64,000 nt of DNA from Clytia hemisphaerica (taxonomy: Eukaryota > Cnidaria > Hydrozoa > Leptothecata > Clytiidae). The notes under the pieces were generated by a model, which saw only the letters and a list, made by a program, of their open reading frames with translations, was not told the DNA's origin and did no database searches. Below, in pieces: positions 1 to 12,300 of this stretch. The number at the start of each line of letters is the position of its first letter. Positions within the stretch are counted from its first letter, which is position 1. The stretch spans positions 1,080,059 through 1,144,058 of the forward strand of contig CACVBU010000532.1 in assembly GCA_902728285.1 (NCBI GenBank), in the 5' to 3' direction. Both the position numbers and the translations under genes were made by a program.

Positions 1-985
1 CTCACTTTCCATTGTTCATTTTGACATTTCGAACATCTCGGATAGACTCATAACCTTCAGGATTCAACTAAAATCTGGAAATCATTTGAAACTTTGTCAG
101 CGTTTACGCACCGACAATGCAACGTTCTCAAGAAGAGAAGGAACTCTTTTACAGCCAACTTTTGAAAGCGATAAAAAACAACAGTGATGACCATCTCATT
201 ATCCTCGGTGACTTCAACTCTCGTGTTTGTTCCGACTGATTGTTATGGCTGATTGTACTGAGAAAGCACGGTGTAGGTCGGATGAATTCCAATGGTCTAA
301 TGCTTCTAGACTTCTGTACTGAGAATGATCTCTCTGTTACTGGGTCTATGTTTCAGATGAAGAACTCTCTCAAAACCACATGGAGACATCCTAGGTCAAC
401 CACTAGCATCAACTTGATCATGTCCTTGCAAACCAACTTGCACGTCAATACATCGATGTAGTCAAGGTCAACCTCTCAGCTGACTGCTTCACGGACCACA
501 GACTGCTCACTTGTAAATGTTCGTTTTCCCTGAAGCGTAAAAAGAAAGGTAAAAAAACACCTACTAGACCATTTATCAAAGTTACGCGTGAAATGATTGA
601 ACAACTACATTAATATTTCGACCAACACCTGACTAACCTTCCTCAAGAATGGGATGATCTCAAGGAGTGCCTCCAAAAAGCTGCCACATTTGCATTTGGA
701 AAGAAACGAAAGCAACGGAATGATTGGTTCGATGAGAATGATGATCATCAAAGATCGTCACCAATACAAGAAAGAAATCCAACAACGAGTTCGACAGATA
801 AAAAACGCTTGGTTTATTAATAAAGCCATTCAGGCTGAAACTTTCCTTAATAAAAAACTTCTACGATACTTTGTGAATTGTATGGTCCAATATCAAAAAG
901 TACTCACCAAGTTCGTTCGAAAAACGGTACGCTCTTAACCACCGACAAGGAGATCAATGACCGTTGGACTGAACACTTCTCGGAT
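1..985 (+). mobile_element. RTE-type LINE, piece 1: endonuclease domain, truncated by window start
   Basis: This piece encodes the apurinic-type endonuclease of a non-LTR retrotransposon. From about 100 to 230 one frame reads SVYAPT, then LIILGDFNSRV with the GDFN catalytic signature at 207-218. A second frame continues with KHGVGRMNSNGLMLLDFC (about 264-318), and a third with the SADCFTDHRLL block near 475-510. These three blocks match, in order, the endonuclease of RTE-like elements that are often annotated as craniofacial development protein 2-like. Frameshifts near 100 and 240 and scattered stops show that it is dead. A basic linker follows (654-938) and the frame reaches LTTDKEINDRWTEHF before the CR1-like LINE interrupts it at 985. 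The start lies outside the window. The RTE clade is inferred from motif wording only. Confidence 0.8.
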
Positions 986-1183
986 TTTTTTTTTATTTTT
1001 TTTATTTACTCTTTATTTTAAGTTGGGTAAAAACAATCTAGAAATTTACAAAGTAAGTTCTAATCCAATCCAACTGTCATAAAATCAAAACAAAAAATTT
1101 CTAAGAAAAATAGGAAAATATCATAATTAATTAATTAACATAATAATAACAATAATAATAAAATATAAAGCTATGTACAAATA

Positions 1184-4100
1184 TTACAAGTGCACGTGGG
1201 TACAATCCTTTAGAGCGCTTACAAAAGAGTCTAAATTTTCTTGAGATTTGACAGAAGATGGCCCGGGGGGGGGCACTTAGGCAAAAATAGGTACGGGGAC
1301 GTGCCGCTGGCCAGGGTACCTTTTTCAGTGTTGCAGAATTACTGACAGGGTATCTAAAATTGCAAAATCCTGATCTGACAGGGGCGCGATTTCATGATGT
1401 GTGTCTGACAGGGTCTGTTTTTGCTGTTTTTGCGTGTAGAGTTCTTTTGCAAATCGTTTTGACGCGGCGGTGAGCAGGCCCCTGCGAGGGTAAACAGTTT
1501 TTTGCAAATACTTATCGCACGGCCAACACAGGCGCTTTGCTGCTGTTGTCTCGCACCACACGCCCGCCATTGCGACCTCTTAAAGGGATCGAGGCTAATT
1601 TCAAAGATACCTCTATTGAACTATTTAGAATAAAAATGTTCAGCTGAATAGTGGTACTAACAACATTGTTTCCAGATTTTGATTCAGATTTTTTATTTTA
1701 ACTGTTATTTTTTGTTTCTTCCCATATCGTTGAGACATTCATTCCGCTGTAGGCTTAGAACAGCTGTAGAACAGAACAATACTCTCGACTCTTCTGTATA
1801 AGTCTCATTGACATCCTCTCGTCCTCTTTGTAAAAGCGTCGTTTTAAAGCTTACTTGCAAAATAGTCCTTTCAAACCTAGACTTCATCAGTTCTGATTTT
1901 GAGAACCTTACCGTGGGATCACATAAGATTCCGATTCCTGCTATAACATTCCACTTGCCACTTGAAAACAGATGATAGTTAGTTCCGACTAGTTGAAAAC
2001 AATGAAACAAGTTGGCCGATTACAAAAATAATCAAAACATTACTTCTTTTTTTGCATTTTATGATTTGCCAGCTTGGATTAATTCACTTTTTTCTGCCGG
2101 AATGCCCGGGAAAACTACCGGAATGATCCCGGAAAAGCGCCAGTAATGCTAGAGCGGGAATCGGAATTTTATGTGATCCTACGGTAATCCTGGAAACAGA
2201 TATCTGAAATTTATCTACGTTCATTATTACGTTTTTTGAAACTTTAGTGTTCTATTTGTTCTTGTACATCTATAATATTGTATGACCTTTCTAGCTTTGA
2301 AACACATTTTGTGGAAGTAGAGAGTGACGATTTTGAATAATATTAAAGATATGTTTACTTTGTAATTTCATAACTCTCGTCGTCGATTCTTTTGGTCGGT
2401 TTTCCAGGTATTGAGGTTTAATGTTTATGCAATGCTGTAGTTTATAGCCTGGAAATGTTGATATCACGTTATACTTTACGAAAAACGCGAAAAACGCGTA
2501 TAAAGAGTAGGTTTTTAACATAGAATCTGACAGGGTAGGTTTTTCAGGGTAGCATCTGACAGGGTATAGGCTTTCACAGTAAAATCTGACAGGGTAGGTT
2601 TTTCATCGAATTTTTCTTCTGACAGGGTCTATTTTTCATCAAATTTCATTTCTGACAGGATCGACTTTTGAAACTCCAGCGGCACGTCCCCGTCGGTCGT
2701 CAAGGTCAGTGCCCCCCCCGGGGAAGATGGTAATTTGTTCCAGGTAGAAACAGCTCTAAAATCGAATGTGTTTACTCCAAAGGCACTGTTGTATTTTTTA
2801 TATAAAGGGAGAGACAAGGTGTGACCAGAACGAAGATTATACTTTGATTGTAATGTGACAAATATACCATGCATTATGCGAGGTCCAAGTCCATGGATAG
2901 ATTTAAAGACTTCAGTAAGAAGAAGTTTTATGTTTCTTGCATGTACACTTATCGCATTACAATCAGTTAGTAAGGTATCATAGCTCGAGTTTTGATTATT
3001 CTTCAAAGCACAAAGTGCTCTGTGGTGGCATTTTTCAATCATGTTGCTACCCCCTTTACCACAGAACATCCAGACGAGTGGGCAATAGTCGAAAGGTGAC
3101 AAAATGTAAGAATTTACAAGAAGCTTTGTTTGGTCTTCAGATATAAAGTTTCTCATTCTTCGCAAAGCCCTAAGTTTTTGATTTGATTTTTTGCAGAGTT
3201 CGGTGACGTAAGGATTAAATGACATCTTGGTATCAATCTTTACACCAAGAAGTTTCACCACATCAACGCTCTTGATGTGGGTATTCTCAATAGACAGAGA
3301 GAGATTTGCGTTGAAAGTACCATGATAAATTAATTGAAATTTAGAGGGGTTAGCAACCATTGAGTTATGCTTAAACCAATCAAGAACAACACTCAGCTTA
3401 CGTAAGAGGTTTAAGTTGACCTCGTCAATGTTGGAACCTGATGTTGATAAAGTATTATCATCTGCAAAATTTGAAATTTCCTTGATAATATAAAATAGAT
3501 CATTAATAAAAATATTGAATAACAGAGGTCCTAAAATAGATTTTGGATACAACAGGGAGTAAACTGATTGGTCTATAATTGACTTTATCGGTTAGTGAGC
3601 CTTTTTTAAAACTCGGAATTATGTCTGCAAGTTTTAGCCTATCTGGAAAAGTTCCAGATACGACGCATTTGTTAAAACATGAAGTTAGGATATGGAGCAC
3701 AGATATGGGGAGGGGGGCCCAGATATTTGCAGCAATCTTAAGCACACGAGTCGGTATAGTCCCACTAACTGATTTTGATTTATTTAGACTTAAAATTGCT
3801 TTGAGGACATCAGATTGTTCAACCTGGGAGAAGTCAAACACCTCATCTGAGATTTTTTGAGAAATTATATTTTTGATGCTTGGATGTTCTTCGTATTTTT
3901 CCAGAGGGTTAGAATTTAGATTTGTGGTTTGACCTTCCCAGGCGGGGATTTCAAGTGTCTCAGTAATCCTATTAAAATATGAATTAAAAATATCGGCAAC
4001 CTTCTCATCAGATGTATGTAGTACATCATTTTCAAGCAATTGAACTTTTCCTTCAGCTTTGCAGTTTTTGTCTGAAAATTTTGTTTTGATAGCATCCCAG

Positions 4101-5140
4101 AAATGGTTAGACTTATGTGAATTTTTGCTGAAGAAAATTTTCTTTGCTTTTTTGTTTAGCTGAACGACCAAATTTCTCTGCCGCCTATAATTAGCCCAAT
4201 CCTCAGGTTTCGTAGTTTTTATTGCCAATGCCTTGAGATGTGAGCGTTTCATAATTTCCTTCCTGAGTTCTTTAGAAACATAGGGTTTATTATTAGCTCT
4301 GAGATATTTGGTTTTCAACGGTGCATGCCTATTCAAAATATTGTTAAAAATATTTTCAAATTGGTCATAGTTTTCAATAATATTACTAGAAATACACAAA
4401 TCCAATTCAAATAAGAACTGTTCTTGGTTGAAATTTTTATAATCTGGATATTTTACGATTTTTGGAGATAATTTTACATACGTTGTCTTTAGCATTGTAT
4501 AAATAAGTCTATGGAAATCGCTTAACCCTGTCTCTACTGTGCCTGTGTTTTTTATTGATTTTTTCGAGTTAGTCAAAATAAGGTCAATGCACGTTCCATT
4601 TATAGATTTAAAGCAGGTTTTTGAGTTCATGACATTAGCCATGTCATTTAGTTCAAGGAAACGTACCAGCTTAGGATCAGTAGGTTCAAGGTTAAAATCT
4701 CCAATGACGATGATGTTGTTATAGTCTACTTCATAGAAGTGTATTGCGTCAGATAAAGTATTAAAAAATAAATCTAAGTTTATTCTATCTGGCCTATATA
4801 TGTTAAAAACAAGCAGCTTATCTTTCCTGAGTCTTAGTTCTACCGGAAGAATGTGCAAAGAAGGGTCTAATTTGAAGCTTTTCAAGTGACGTGCAGGAAT
4901 GTCGCTTTCCACATAAGTTAAAAGTCCTCCACTATTTGAATTACAATCTATTCCTCCTTGAAAGTGATAGCCCTGAAGGTTAAAATCAGCACTTGGAAAA
5001 GACTCATCAAGTTTAGTTTCTGCTATAGTAATAACATCAAAAGTTTTTTCGACTAAAACTTGTAGATCAGTGAATTTATTTCTAATCGAGTTAATATTAA
5101 GATATGAGATAGATATATTAGAAGGATTTTTCAATTTCAA
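1184..5140 (-). pseudogene. CR1-like LINE ORF2 (endonuclease/reverse transcriptase), broken
   Basis: The N-terminal part (3503-5140) is an endonuclease. It begins ISYLNINSIRNKF, followed by the catalytic-type blocks ETKLDESF, GDFNLEPTD and LSDFHRLI. The linker leads to NYRPISLLPVVSK, the start of the RT fingers. The next block, in another frame from 3552 downward, is SILGPLLFNIFINDLF followed by FADDNTL, the RT catalytic motif. The palm segment between them, including AFDCLPHDLL and GVPQG as seen in the second copy near 40160-40330, is missing. The deletion of the RT core therefore lies at about 3545-3555 and also shifts the frame. The C-terminus runs to 2723, is interrupted by the TIR element, and resumes at 1261 with the frame intact to the stop at 1184. 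It cannot encode an active enzyme. Confidence 0.85.
1262..2722. mobile_element. 1461-bp TIR element with 8-bp target duplication (copy 1)
   Basis: The ends are inverted: CCCGGGGGGGGCACT on the left, and the mirror image AGTGCCCCCCCCGGG on the right. A further block of inverted homology (GGGGACGTGCCGCTGG) lies about 35-40 bases in on each side. GAAGATGG occurs directly outside both ends (1254-1261 and 2723-2730), an 8-bp target duplication. Removing the element closes the LINE ORF2 frame. The subterminal zones carry repeated CTGACAGGGT motifs (about 1343, 1375, 1405, 2527, 2557, 2587, 2618 and 2652), all in the same orientation. No transposase is visible, so it is non-autonomous. An 8-bp duplication is typical of hAT, P and a few other superfamilies, but the G-run terminus is not a canonical hAT end, so I leave it unclassified. 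Confidence 0.8.
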
Positions 5141-5371
5141 TTATCTTACATGTACCATATCAGTGTCATCAATGCCAACATTATCAGAGGATAAACAAAC
5201 CATTTCATTAGCTTCATTCTGGTTTTCAGATTCTCAGCAACAATTTTCAGAAATGAAGAATTTTAAATTTTGAGCAAGTTTTGATATTCCGTTACCATTC
5301 AAATGTAACTTCTTTTTAGACAACATATTTTTACCAATATTATCGTGGTTTATCAAGTGTAAATTAAACTT

Positions 5372-5983
5372 TTAGCAGAATTTAGACAATATATCATTTT
5401 TGAGTTTGACTTCGTCTTTCATATTTTTGGTGGCATTTTTATCATCTCGCACAATGACGTTCGAAATGATCAGTTCAGTGTTGGGGCTAATTTCCATAAC
5501 CAGGTCTCGAATTCGTTCAAAATTTTTTACAGTGTCACAGCCAGACGTAATGTCATTAGTTCCGACATGGAGAATTAAATACTTTGGTTTCTTTTTAATA
5601 AGAATTGACTTTAAGTAGTCAAGCATATCATCAGTATCAGCACCAGGAAAGCTACGAACAAGAGTTCGGGTGGATTTCGTCGACACGCCATTACCAACAA
5701 TGTTATTTAGCATACTATCACCACAGATCACATTTTCATTTCGAACTTTCTCCGATTTCGCTTTTGACTGAGTGTCTAATTTTTCTGATACTTTCACTGT
5801 TTTCTGTGAATCATCCTTTAACTGCTTCAAACTCGATTTTTTCTGTGTGTTAGAGATATAAGTGTTGCGTTGTTTTGTTCGTACTTTTTCTAATTGATCT
5901 GTTACACTTAAGTCTTTCAGAGGGTCATCGTATAAATTTAAACTTTTGTCAAAAGGAATGAATATCGAAACTGATGCAGACAT
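5372..5983 (-). pseudogene. CR1-like LINE ORF1 with SGNH/GDSL esterase domain, 5'-truncated
   Basis: This encodes about 200 residues. A lysine-rich, probably nucleic-acid-binding stretch covers residues 25-85. It is followed by an SGNH-hydrolase-like fold with VICGDSML (the catalytic Ser block) and LILHVGTNDI (the Asn/Gly block). CR1-clade elements are known to carry esterase-type ORF1 proteins, which supports the clade call. The first ATG lies at the insertion junction, so the true N-terminus has been lost. ORF1 sits 231 bases upstream of the ORF2 reading frame on the same strand. The frame is open through the visible domain, but a terminal HxxD catalytic block is not evident before the stop. 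Confidence 0.75.
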
Positions 5984-6553
5984 GGAAGTTCTAAATGAAA
6001 TCGATCAAATGCCAATTGACAAATCACTCGATGAACCATTAAGGAGATATAGTTTGATAAAGCGATTGAAAATATGAAGTCAGGAAAAGTCCAGAACCAG
6101 ACGGTATCCTACCAGAAACTATCAAGTATGGAGGAAACGCTTTGAAAAACTACCTTCTAACTTTCTTCAACCTATTCTGGATTACAGAAGTTCTACCGTC
6201 AGACCTCATTAACCCAAACATCACGATTCTGTTCAAGATAGGAGACCGTAGTCAATGTGGGAATTATCGAGGGATCTCGCTTCTAAGTGTTGTCGGAAAG
6301 TTTCTTGCCGATATGATTTTGCAAAGACTGATTTCTCTTGAACGTAGAGTTTACCCTGATTCACAAAAAGGCTATCGTGAAGGTCGTGGTACGATCGATT
6401 GAATTTTCACAGTGAGGCAAATTATGGAGAAAAGCAGGGAACAACATCGAGATTTATACATTGCTTTTATAGACTTCACCGAGGCTTTTGATAAGTTCAA
6501 CCGTCAATCTTGGGAAAGATCGATTGTCCACCTGGTTTGATAAAGCTCATCAA
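5973..6553 (+). mobile_element. RTE-type LINE, piece 2: reverse transcriptase fingers/palm
   Basis: This piece continues the element left at 985. It reads DMEVLNEIDQMP, then RT block NPNITILFKIGDRSQCGNYRGISLLSVVGK (about 6208-6303), then the GYREGRGTID block. A further frame reads YIAFIDFTEAFDKFNRQSW (about 6458-6512), matching the FxDFxxAFD motif of RTE-like reverse transcriptases. A stop at about 6400 and frame changes show decay. The last bases before the CACTA-like insertion encode CPPGLIKLI, which continues exactly at 13325 with KLLYTDVKARLIVDGN. Confidence 0.8.
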
Positions 6554-6579
6554 CACTGGGCGAAATCTTGTCTTTCCAT

Positions 6580-7230
6580 TTTCGAAAGATGTTGAGAAGA
6601 TCAACTTTCAACAAATTTCCAAAATTTTCGAAAGATGAAGTTTCAAATTTGTTGAAAGATATTGGAAGCTCATCTTTCGATGTCTTTCGACTTTTAAGAA
6701 GATGAACTTCTCTATTTTTCCAAGATTTGGAAAGACGAACTTACAAGTTTGTTGAATTTTGTTGAAAATTCATCTTCCAATAACTTTCATTTTTTCGAAA
6801 GACGAACTTCTCTGTATTTCAAAAGTTTTGAAATATGAACTTTCAATTTTTCAAAAAGATGTCGAAAAGTCGTTTATCGACGTCTTTCAACTTTTCGAAA
6901 GATGAACTTCTCTGTATTTCAAAAGTTTTGAAATATGAACTTTCAATTTTTCAAAAAGATGTCGAAAAGTCGTTTATCGATGTCTTTCAACTTTTCGAAA
7001 GATGAACTTCTCTGTATTTCAAAAGTTTCGAAATTTGAACTTTCATTTTTTTTAAAAGATCGTATTTATCGACGTCTTTTAAAACTTTTCGAAACGAAAG
7101 ACGAACTACGAACTTCTCTGTCTTTCAAAAGTTTCGAAATAGAAACTTTCAATTTTTCAAAAAGATGTCTAAAACTCGTATATCGACGTCTTCCAATTTT
7201 TCGAAAGGCGAACTTTTACACTTTTACGTT
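6580..7230. repeat. Left subterminal tandem repeats, ~100-bp period
   Basis: The phrase GAACTTCTCTGTATTTC recurs at about 6803, 6904, 7004 and (diverged) 7108, giving a period close to 100 bases. The intervening bases carry GATGTCGAAAAGTCG and TATCGAYGTCTTTC. Within CACTA elements such arrays usually serve as transposase-binding regions. That role is inferred here from position only. Confidence 0.8.
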
Positions 7231-7910
7231 TAATGTTTAATATTTTCTAAATACACGCTTTTTTATAGGAACAATTTTAAAAGAACGCGAGTTTGGGGCG
7301 AGTTTGCTGATTTTAATGGGTTTTAATAGATTTTAAGCCATTTTAATTTCTTAAGGAAAAAAAATAATCGTAAGAACATTTTAAGGCTAAAAACCTCGAA
7401 AAATTAAGAACAGTCCAGACAGCCCAGCCTGAGCCAAAATTTTCTGGTTCTTCTTATAAAAAAAGCAAAAATTTCGACGCTCGTATTTCAACGTCTTCAA
7501 CTCCTCAAGAAACTTCTCTTTTTCCATGTTGCTGAAAAAGGAAGCGCCAAACGTCCGCACTGATGCATACCGGGGATCAAAAAGACTATTTGAAGCATAC
7601 TTTTTGACGTTTAAAACACAAGAATATACTAAAATATCTAAATTTCTTGTAAAATGAAATANGGAAACTTTATTCTAAAGATATGAAATGGGAATCAAAA
7701 GATGCTAAGGTGAGCTCCTTTTTATATATTTCTAATGATTGAAGTGTGGTATTTGTCTGTATGGACTATACAGACACATACACATAGCTGCACCGCAGCT
7801 TTTCAAAGCTATGGGCAGTTCCAGTTATATAGTCTGTTATAACCTCCAGTGGACGATGTGGATTTTCCACAACAATTTACTTTGGAAAAAGTTCAGGGTA
7901 TTAGCCTCCC

Positions 7911-9307
7911 AGGGGGAGGCACTTAGGCAAAATTGGGTATGTGTCGCTGCTGGGACAGGGTCCCATTTTTACGCGGTTGGCAGACGATATCATCCACCAG
8001 GATGCAAGTGAAATTTTTCAATCTGCGGACCTAGACGGGGGTTCGGTTATTATCAGTTTAGTTGGGTTGGAGCTCGAGAGTCACAATGTAAGGCCGAAGG
8101 CCTTCTTAGGGGCATCCGTACCCTGTGACCTAACTTAGGATCCCGTAGGGATCCTTGTAGGGGCATCGGTAGGGTTGGGAGCTTTCTTAATAAAGGTCTG
8201 TAAATTACACGCTATAAGTATTTGTGAATGACAGCTTCCCGTGTCTCGTGGCGCAGGGTTTAGGCATTGGGTTTGTAAACTGAGGTTGCTTGTATTTGGT
8301 GTTCGAGCCGGGCGGAGACCTATTTCCCGGTACGGCAAAATTTCAGAAAAATACTTAGAAAACAGTTAGAACACTAAAAAAAGTCAGAAAATCAGGAAGA
8401 AGATAGAAAGTAGAAATAGGGGAAATAAGAGGGGATGCATCCTGTGGTGTATCGTTTGCCAACCTTTTTACGATCTCCATAGTCTCAATGGCTTGCGTAC
8501 CAATTAAATCAGCAACATTTCAACAAATGAACTACGCCAGTCAGGCACATCCTGGCAATGAACGGGGGTGGAGCATTTGCATGGGTATTCGTCACCCGTG
8601 TAAATGAGTTGGGCGTCTTCAGGCTAAAGCGGAAAATGATATAAATGAACTTTCAATGAAAAGGGAAAAAGGAAGAAAAACTGGGAACTTTATTTTTTCG
8701 TTAAAAGGTTTCCCAATCTTCGAGACAAATTGACCCATGGAAAAATTTCATCTATGCAGTTCTTTGAAATGAAGCAAAATATTTCCAACCCGGTTCAATT
8801 AAACTGGGTATTCGGCGCTATTACGTCACTTTCGTTTTCGACCCCGTTCATTTGCCAATGGTCTCAAGTGAAAAATACGTCATTTGCCAGGATGTGCCTG
8901 ACTGTACGCAGCTCTGCTAGTAGTAGTACTCTGCCATTTTTGTTTTGATTTAATGTTGTATTTTAATGACCAAACAGCCAGGTCAATTATTCGAGGGCTA
9001 TGCATCATGTTAGCCTCCACTGATGCAAGTCAAGTTGCCCAATCTCACGGTATATGACAGGTTCCCGAAAATTTCGATTTTTGATTATTTTGGACAATCT
9101 TCAGGGCTGTTCAGGTTGGAAATCAGAAGATCTTTTAATTTTTCATCTACTTTTATTAATTTTTGCCACTTTTCAGGGTGAAAATGGGAAAAATTTTCAA
9201 TCTTTCCTTCTTCCAATTTTGCCAAAAATTCATATCTGACAGGGTCCACTTTTCAAACTCCAACGGCATATCCCTGTCGGCTGTCTAGATCAGTGCCCCA
9301 CCCCCCT
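7911..9307. mobile_element. TIR element with CTGACAGGGT motif (copy 2), nested in the CACTA-like element
   Basis: The left end, AGGGGGAGGCACTTAGGCAA, matches the inner left end of the element at 1262 (GGGGCACTTAGGCAA). The right part (about 9230-9307) repeats the other copy's pattern of CTGACAGGGT, then a CTCCAACGGCATATCCCTGTCGG-like stretch, then CAGTGCCCC and a C/G run. The interior differs from copy 1 and contains a tRNA-like sequence at 8243-8319. No clean target duplication was found, so the ends are approximate to a few bases. No transposase is seen. Confidence 0.65.
8243..8319 (+). tRNA. tRNA-like sequence or SINE head (degenerate)
   Basis: This 77-base block starts GTCTCG and ends GGAGAC, so five base pairs of an acceptor-like stem can form. 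TGGCGCAGGGTTTAGGC resembles a pol III A box, and GTGTTCGAGCC resembles a B box with the usual spacing. D and anticodon stems do not pair well and no anticodon can be assigned. It lies inside a transposon and lacks a clear A-rich tail. A tRNA-derived SINE head or relic is more likely than a working tRNA. Confidence 0.4.
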
Positions 9308-12300
9308 AGGCGAAAGCCTCCTTTTCAAAAGTTTTCCACCAAGGACGTTTTAATACTAATTTTTTTTCTATTATAATGTGTAATGTATATACAGGAATTC
9401 TTCTTGATAATCAACCAAGTAGGGGGTCAAGCAGCTAGTACAAGACATGTCATCTAAATAGATAAAAAGAATATAATCAGATGAAAATATTGGTCATTTA
9501 GACTTGAAATTTTTTCATCTTTAATAGGAGATAACAACATCTAGGAAATTTTTACATAATAAATTCTCTGGAAACCCGCACCGATTTAAGATTTTGTAAG
9601 GAAATCAATTCACATAACACACCACCAGGTACCAGCTGGTATGATTGTTTGTACTAACTGCTTGACCCCCCTGGAACCAAGTGTCACTTTTGTTTAACTA
9701 GTTGTTTTCCATTTTCAGGAATAAAATAAAAGTGGTTGGTTGGAATGCAAGCTGTCAGATCATTTTATTTTGGAAAATCTTATTCTGACTTCCTGTTAGA
9801 ATTAAAGAAATTTTGTCATTAACATGGTTGAAGTAAAAAATGATTAAATTAAACTCAACGGGAATATCAAATGATAACATAGCTGAAGGTGCCTTTTAGA
9901 CATATTTTAATCTAAAACAAAGAAATGTTGACGTTTTTGTTTTTGCTATGGAACTGAAAAAGATGACATGAATTTAAATAACATTTTTTAATAAGCACTC
10001 CAAATTTTTCTGGTCAGGCCTGGGTTACTTAGCATTCTGGTCCATTCTGAAAAATTGCTTGAATACCCCTAATATTATACCATATTTATGTGTATTGGTC
10101 AACGGGCTATAGTTGCCATGATTAGCAGTAAAAGCTGTTACTTTTCGCGATATTGAAGAAAAATTGACAAATTGAGGCCTCAGCCTTAGGCGCTGATTGC
10201 TTTATAAAATGTGTACGACAGGGAATTTTTAAATCTGATGGCAGCTTTATGTGTCAAATTTTCATAAACTTCATGTTTATAGGATACATTGAATGTGTGT
10301 CTACATTGAGCCATTGAAGTTTTGGGGATTTCATTGAAAATAGATTAATTTTATCCATTGAACAAGGAACAAAATACAACACGGTAAGTAATTTTTGTAA
10401 TATAACCCAGTAATACAAGACTATTGATGATACTATTCGATTCTGTTCCATTGTGCATCAAAAGAAGCTAAAATTTTGTTACAGTACACAAAGTCTTGAC
10501 CTAAGTTCAAAATATTTTTGAAAAATAGGTTTTGTAACCTTTTTAGAAACTCTTTAGAAATAGAACAATCTAATAATTGTCTCCTAAAGGGTCTTTCTAC
10601 ATAGTCTACTGAAAGCTGTAAAAATTAAATATTTTACAAACGCTTTTATTATCACGTTTTGTATGCCTGGATTTCTACTGATTCTATTTCTATTTGTTTA
10701 TTAGGTCTGACGTAAGGACAGTTACTGGCTGATTTTGAAATGCACTTGAAAAACGATGTGCAAACAAAAATGTATGTTGCTGCATGCAATCAGATATTTA
10801 TATGCTTCATGTGGAGTTCGTTTTCAACTTGAAAATAAATAACTTGGATATTTTCATTGTAATAATTGGTTGCTGAATGATAGAAGGTATTCTTGTACTC
10901 TTTAATGCTTAATTGTAAGAGTCAATCTGTACTATCTTCAAGGGATTGACAATACTGTACCATCACGTGTTGTATAGCACAATAACCTCAGTCTAATAAG
11001 TGAACAACTAAACTGAGGACTGGAGTGACATTGTGGGTCATATTTTTGGAAAATATCACCGTAATATAATTTTATAAGACCCCCTCCCATTTTATGGATT
11101 TTTCTGAAAAGTGCTTAAAACCTTCATTTTCGACTACTCTAGGTCCCAAGTATATTATAAATTATGATAAAATATTGCAAAATCTACTAAAAGTGGGGGT
11201 CTGAATAACAAGTTGGAGTTTAAAAAATTTTCGGTCTGGTTCAGATTTATGCTTCTTTTACTGTGTAGATTTTTCGTTGGATAATGTGTTTAAGGTTTGA
11301 AAATATTCTTCAAAAGCATTCAAAAATATCCCAGAATATGTCAAATTGAGAAAATGGGGAGACTATTGGTTTACCCCTGAAATTAATTTTGTCAAAATGT
11401 CGGAGTCCACAATTTAAAAAAAAAAAATTACAAAGTAGGTGGGACGTTTATTCAGACTAGGGCATTTTGGGAAAATCATCTTAATATCAGTTTTTAATAA
11501 TGACTTGTACTTTATGGTTTTTCTACCCTCCCCTATAATTGAGCACAAAAGAGTATATTTGGCATAGCTTTCATTATTCACAGTGTCATCTTTTTAGAGT
11601 GATTTGCATAATTTTTTACTTTATTATACAGTATTTTGATATTTTTCATATTTTTTACTTCGTTACTTTTTATATTTATAATACCGGCTACCCTCAGGCG
11701 CCCAAATCTTCCCTAAAACCCCACCGCCCATAATTTTGTTCCCCCATCCGCCCATTCAAGAAACTTTTTGACTTTTTTCTAGGAATTTTGACTTACCACT
11801 CGGATTCGAGAGTCTTGTTTTAATTATCAAAAAAATATTAGAAATAGTTTTGAAACACCCGGTATATAAGTTGAACCTTTTTGACGACGATGTGAGTAAT
11901 CAATTCCAGTTTCCCATTGAAAGTTTGCTCTCTCTCTCTCTAACTCGCAAAGGGATCACACAATTTTTTATACTTATGTATAAGGGTATTTTAAATAGTG
12001 CAATTTACACATTATGCTTGTTTTTTTGTGATTTAGGAGATTTAATTATTTGAAACTTTGTTAACTGAGGCTCAGCATATGCTTTATAGGCAATGTTTAA
12101 TTTTTCCAAGAGATTAGTCTGGATATGCTTGTTAGCAGTATGCTTATAAAAATGTCTATAATTTAGTAGAATTGATCTCCATTGTACAAACCATTCCCAA
12201 AGTATTTAACGAGGATTTCGCACTTACGTGAATGGAAATTTCAATGTATCCTTTAATGTCCTTTGAAGCCCTATGGCCAATCTATTCCTTGATAGGGACT

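Larger units (their letters stand above)
986..5972 (-). mobile_element. CR1-like LINE (ORF1 esterase + ORF2 EN/RT), degenerate, inserted in the RTE element
   Basis: This is a minus-strand non-LTR retrotransposon. Its 3' end (986-1183) is an AT-rich tail with AATAAA-like repeats, as in CR1/L2 elements. ORF2 ends with a stop at 1184-1186 and runs up to 5140. ORF1 lies at 5372-5983. The 5' end is truncated inside ORF1. GAT occurs at 983-985 and 5973-5975, either a very short target duplication or microhomology. Joining the flanks gives a continuous RTE reading frame (EHFSD then ADMEVLNEI). The element is itself interrupted by the TIR element at 1262-2722 and has lost the core of its reverse transcriptase by a deletion at about 3550. 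A second copy of the family is at 39120-40440. Confidence 0.85.

Noticed and set aside
1325..2010. Minus-strand frames inside the G-run TIR element
   Set aside because: No domain or splice support was found. The element lies within a LINE ORF, and its frames are short and unlike a transposase.
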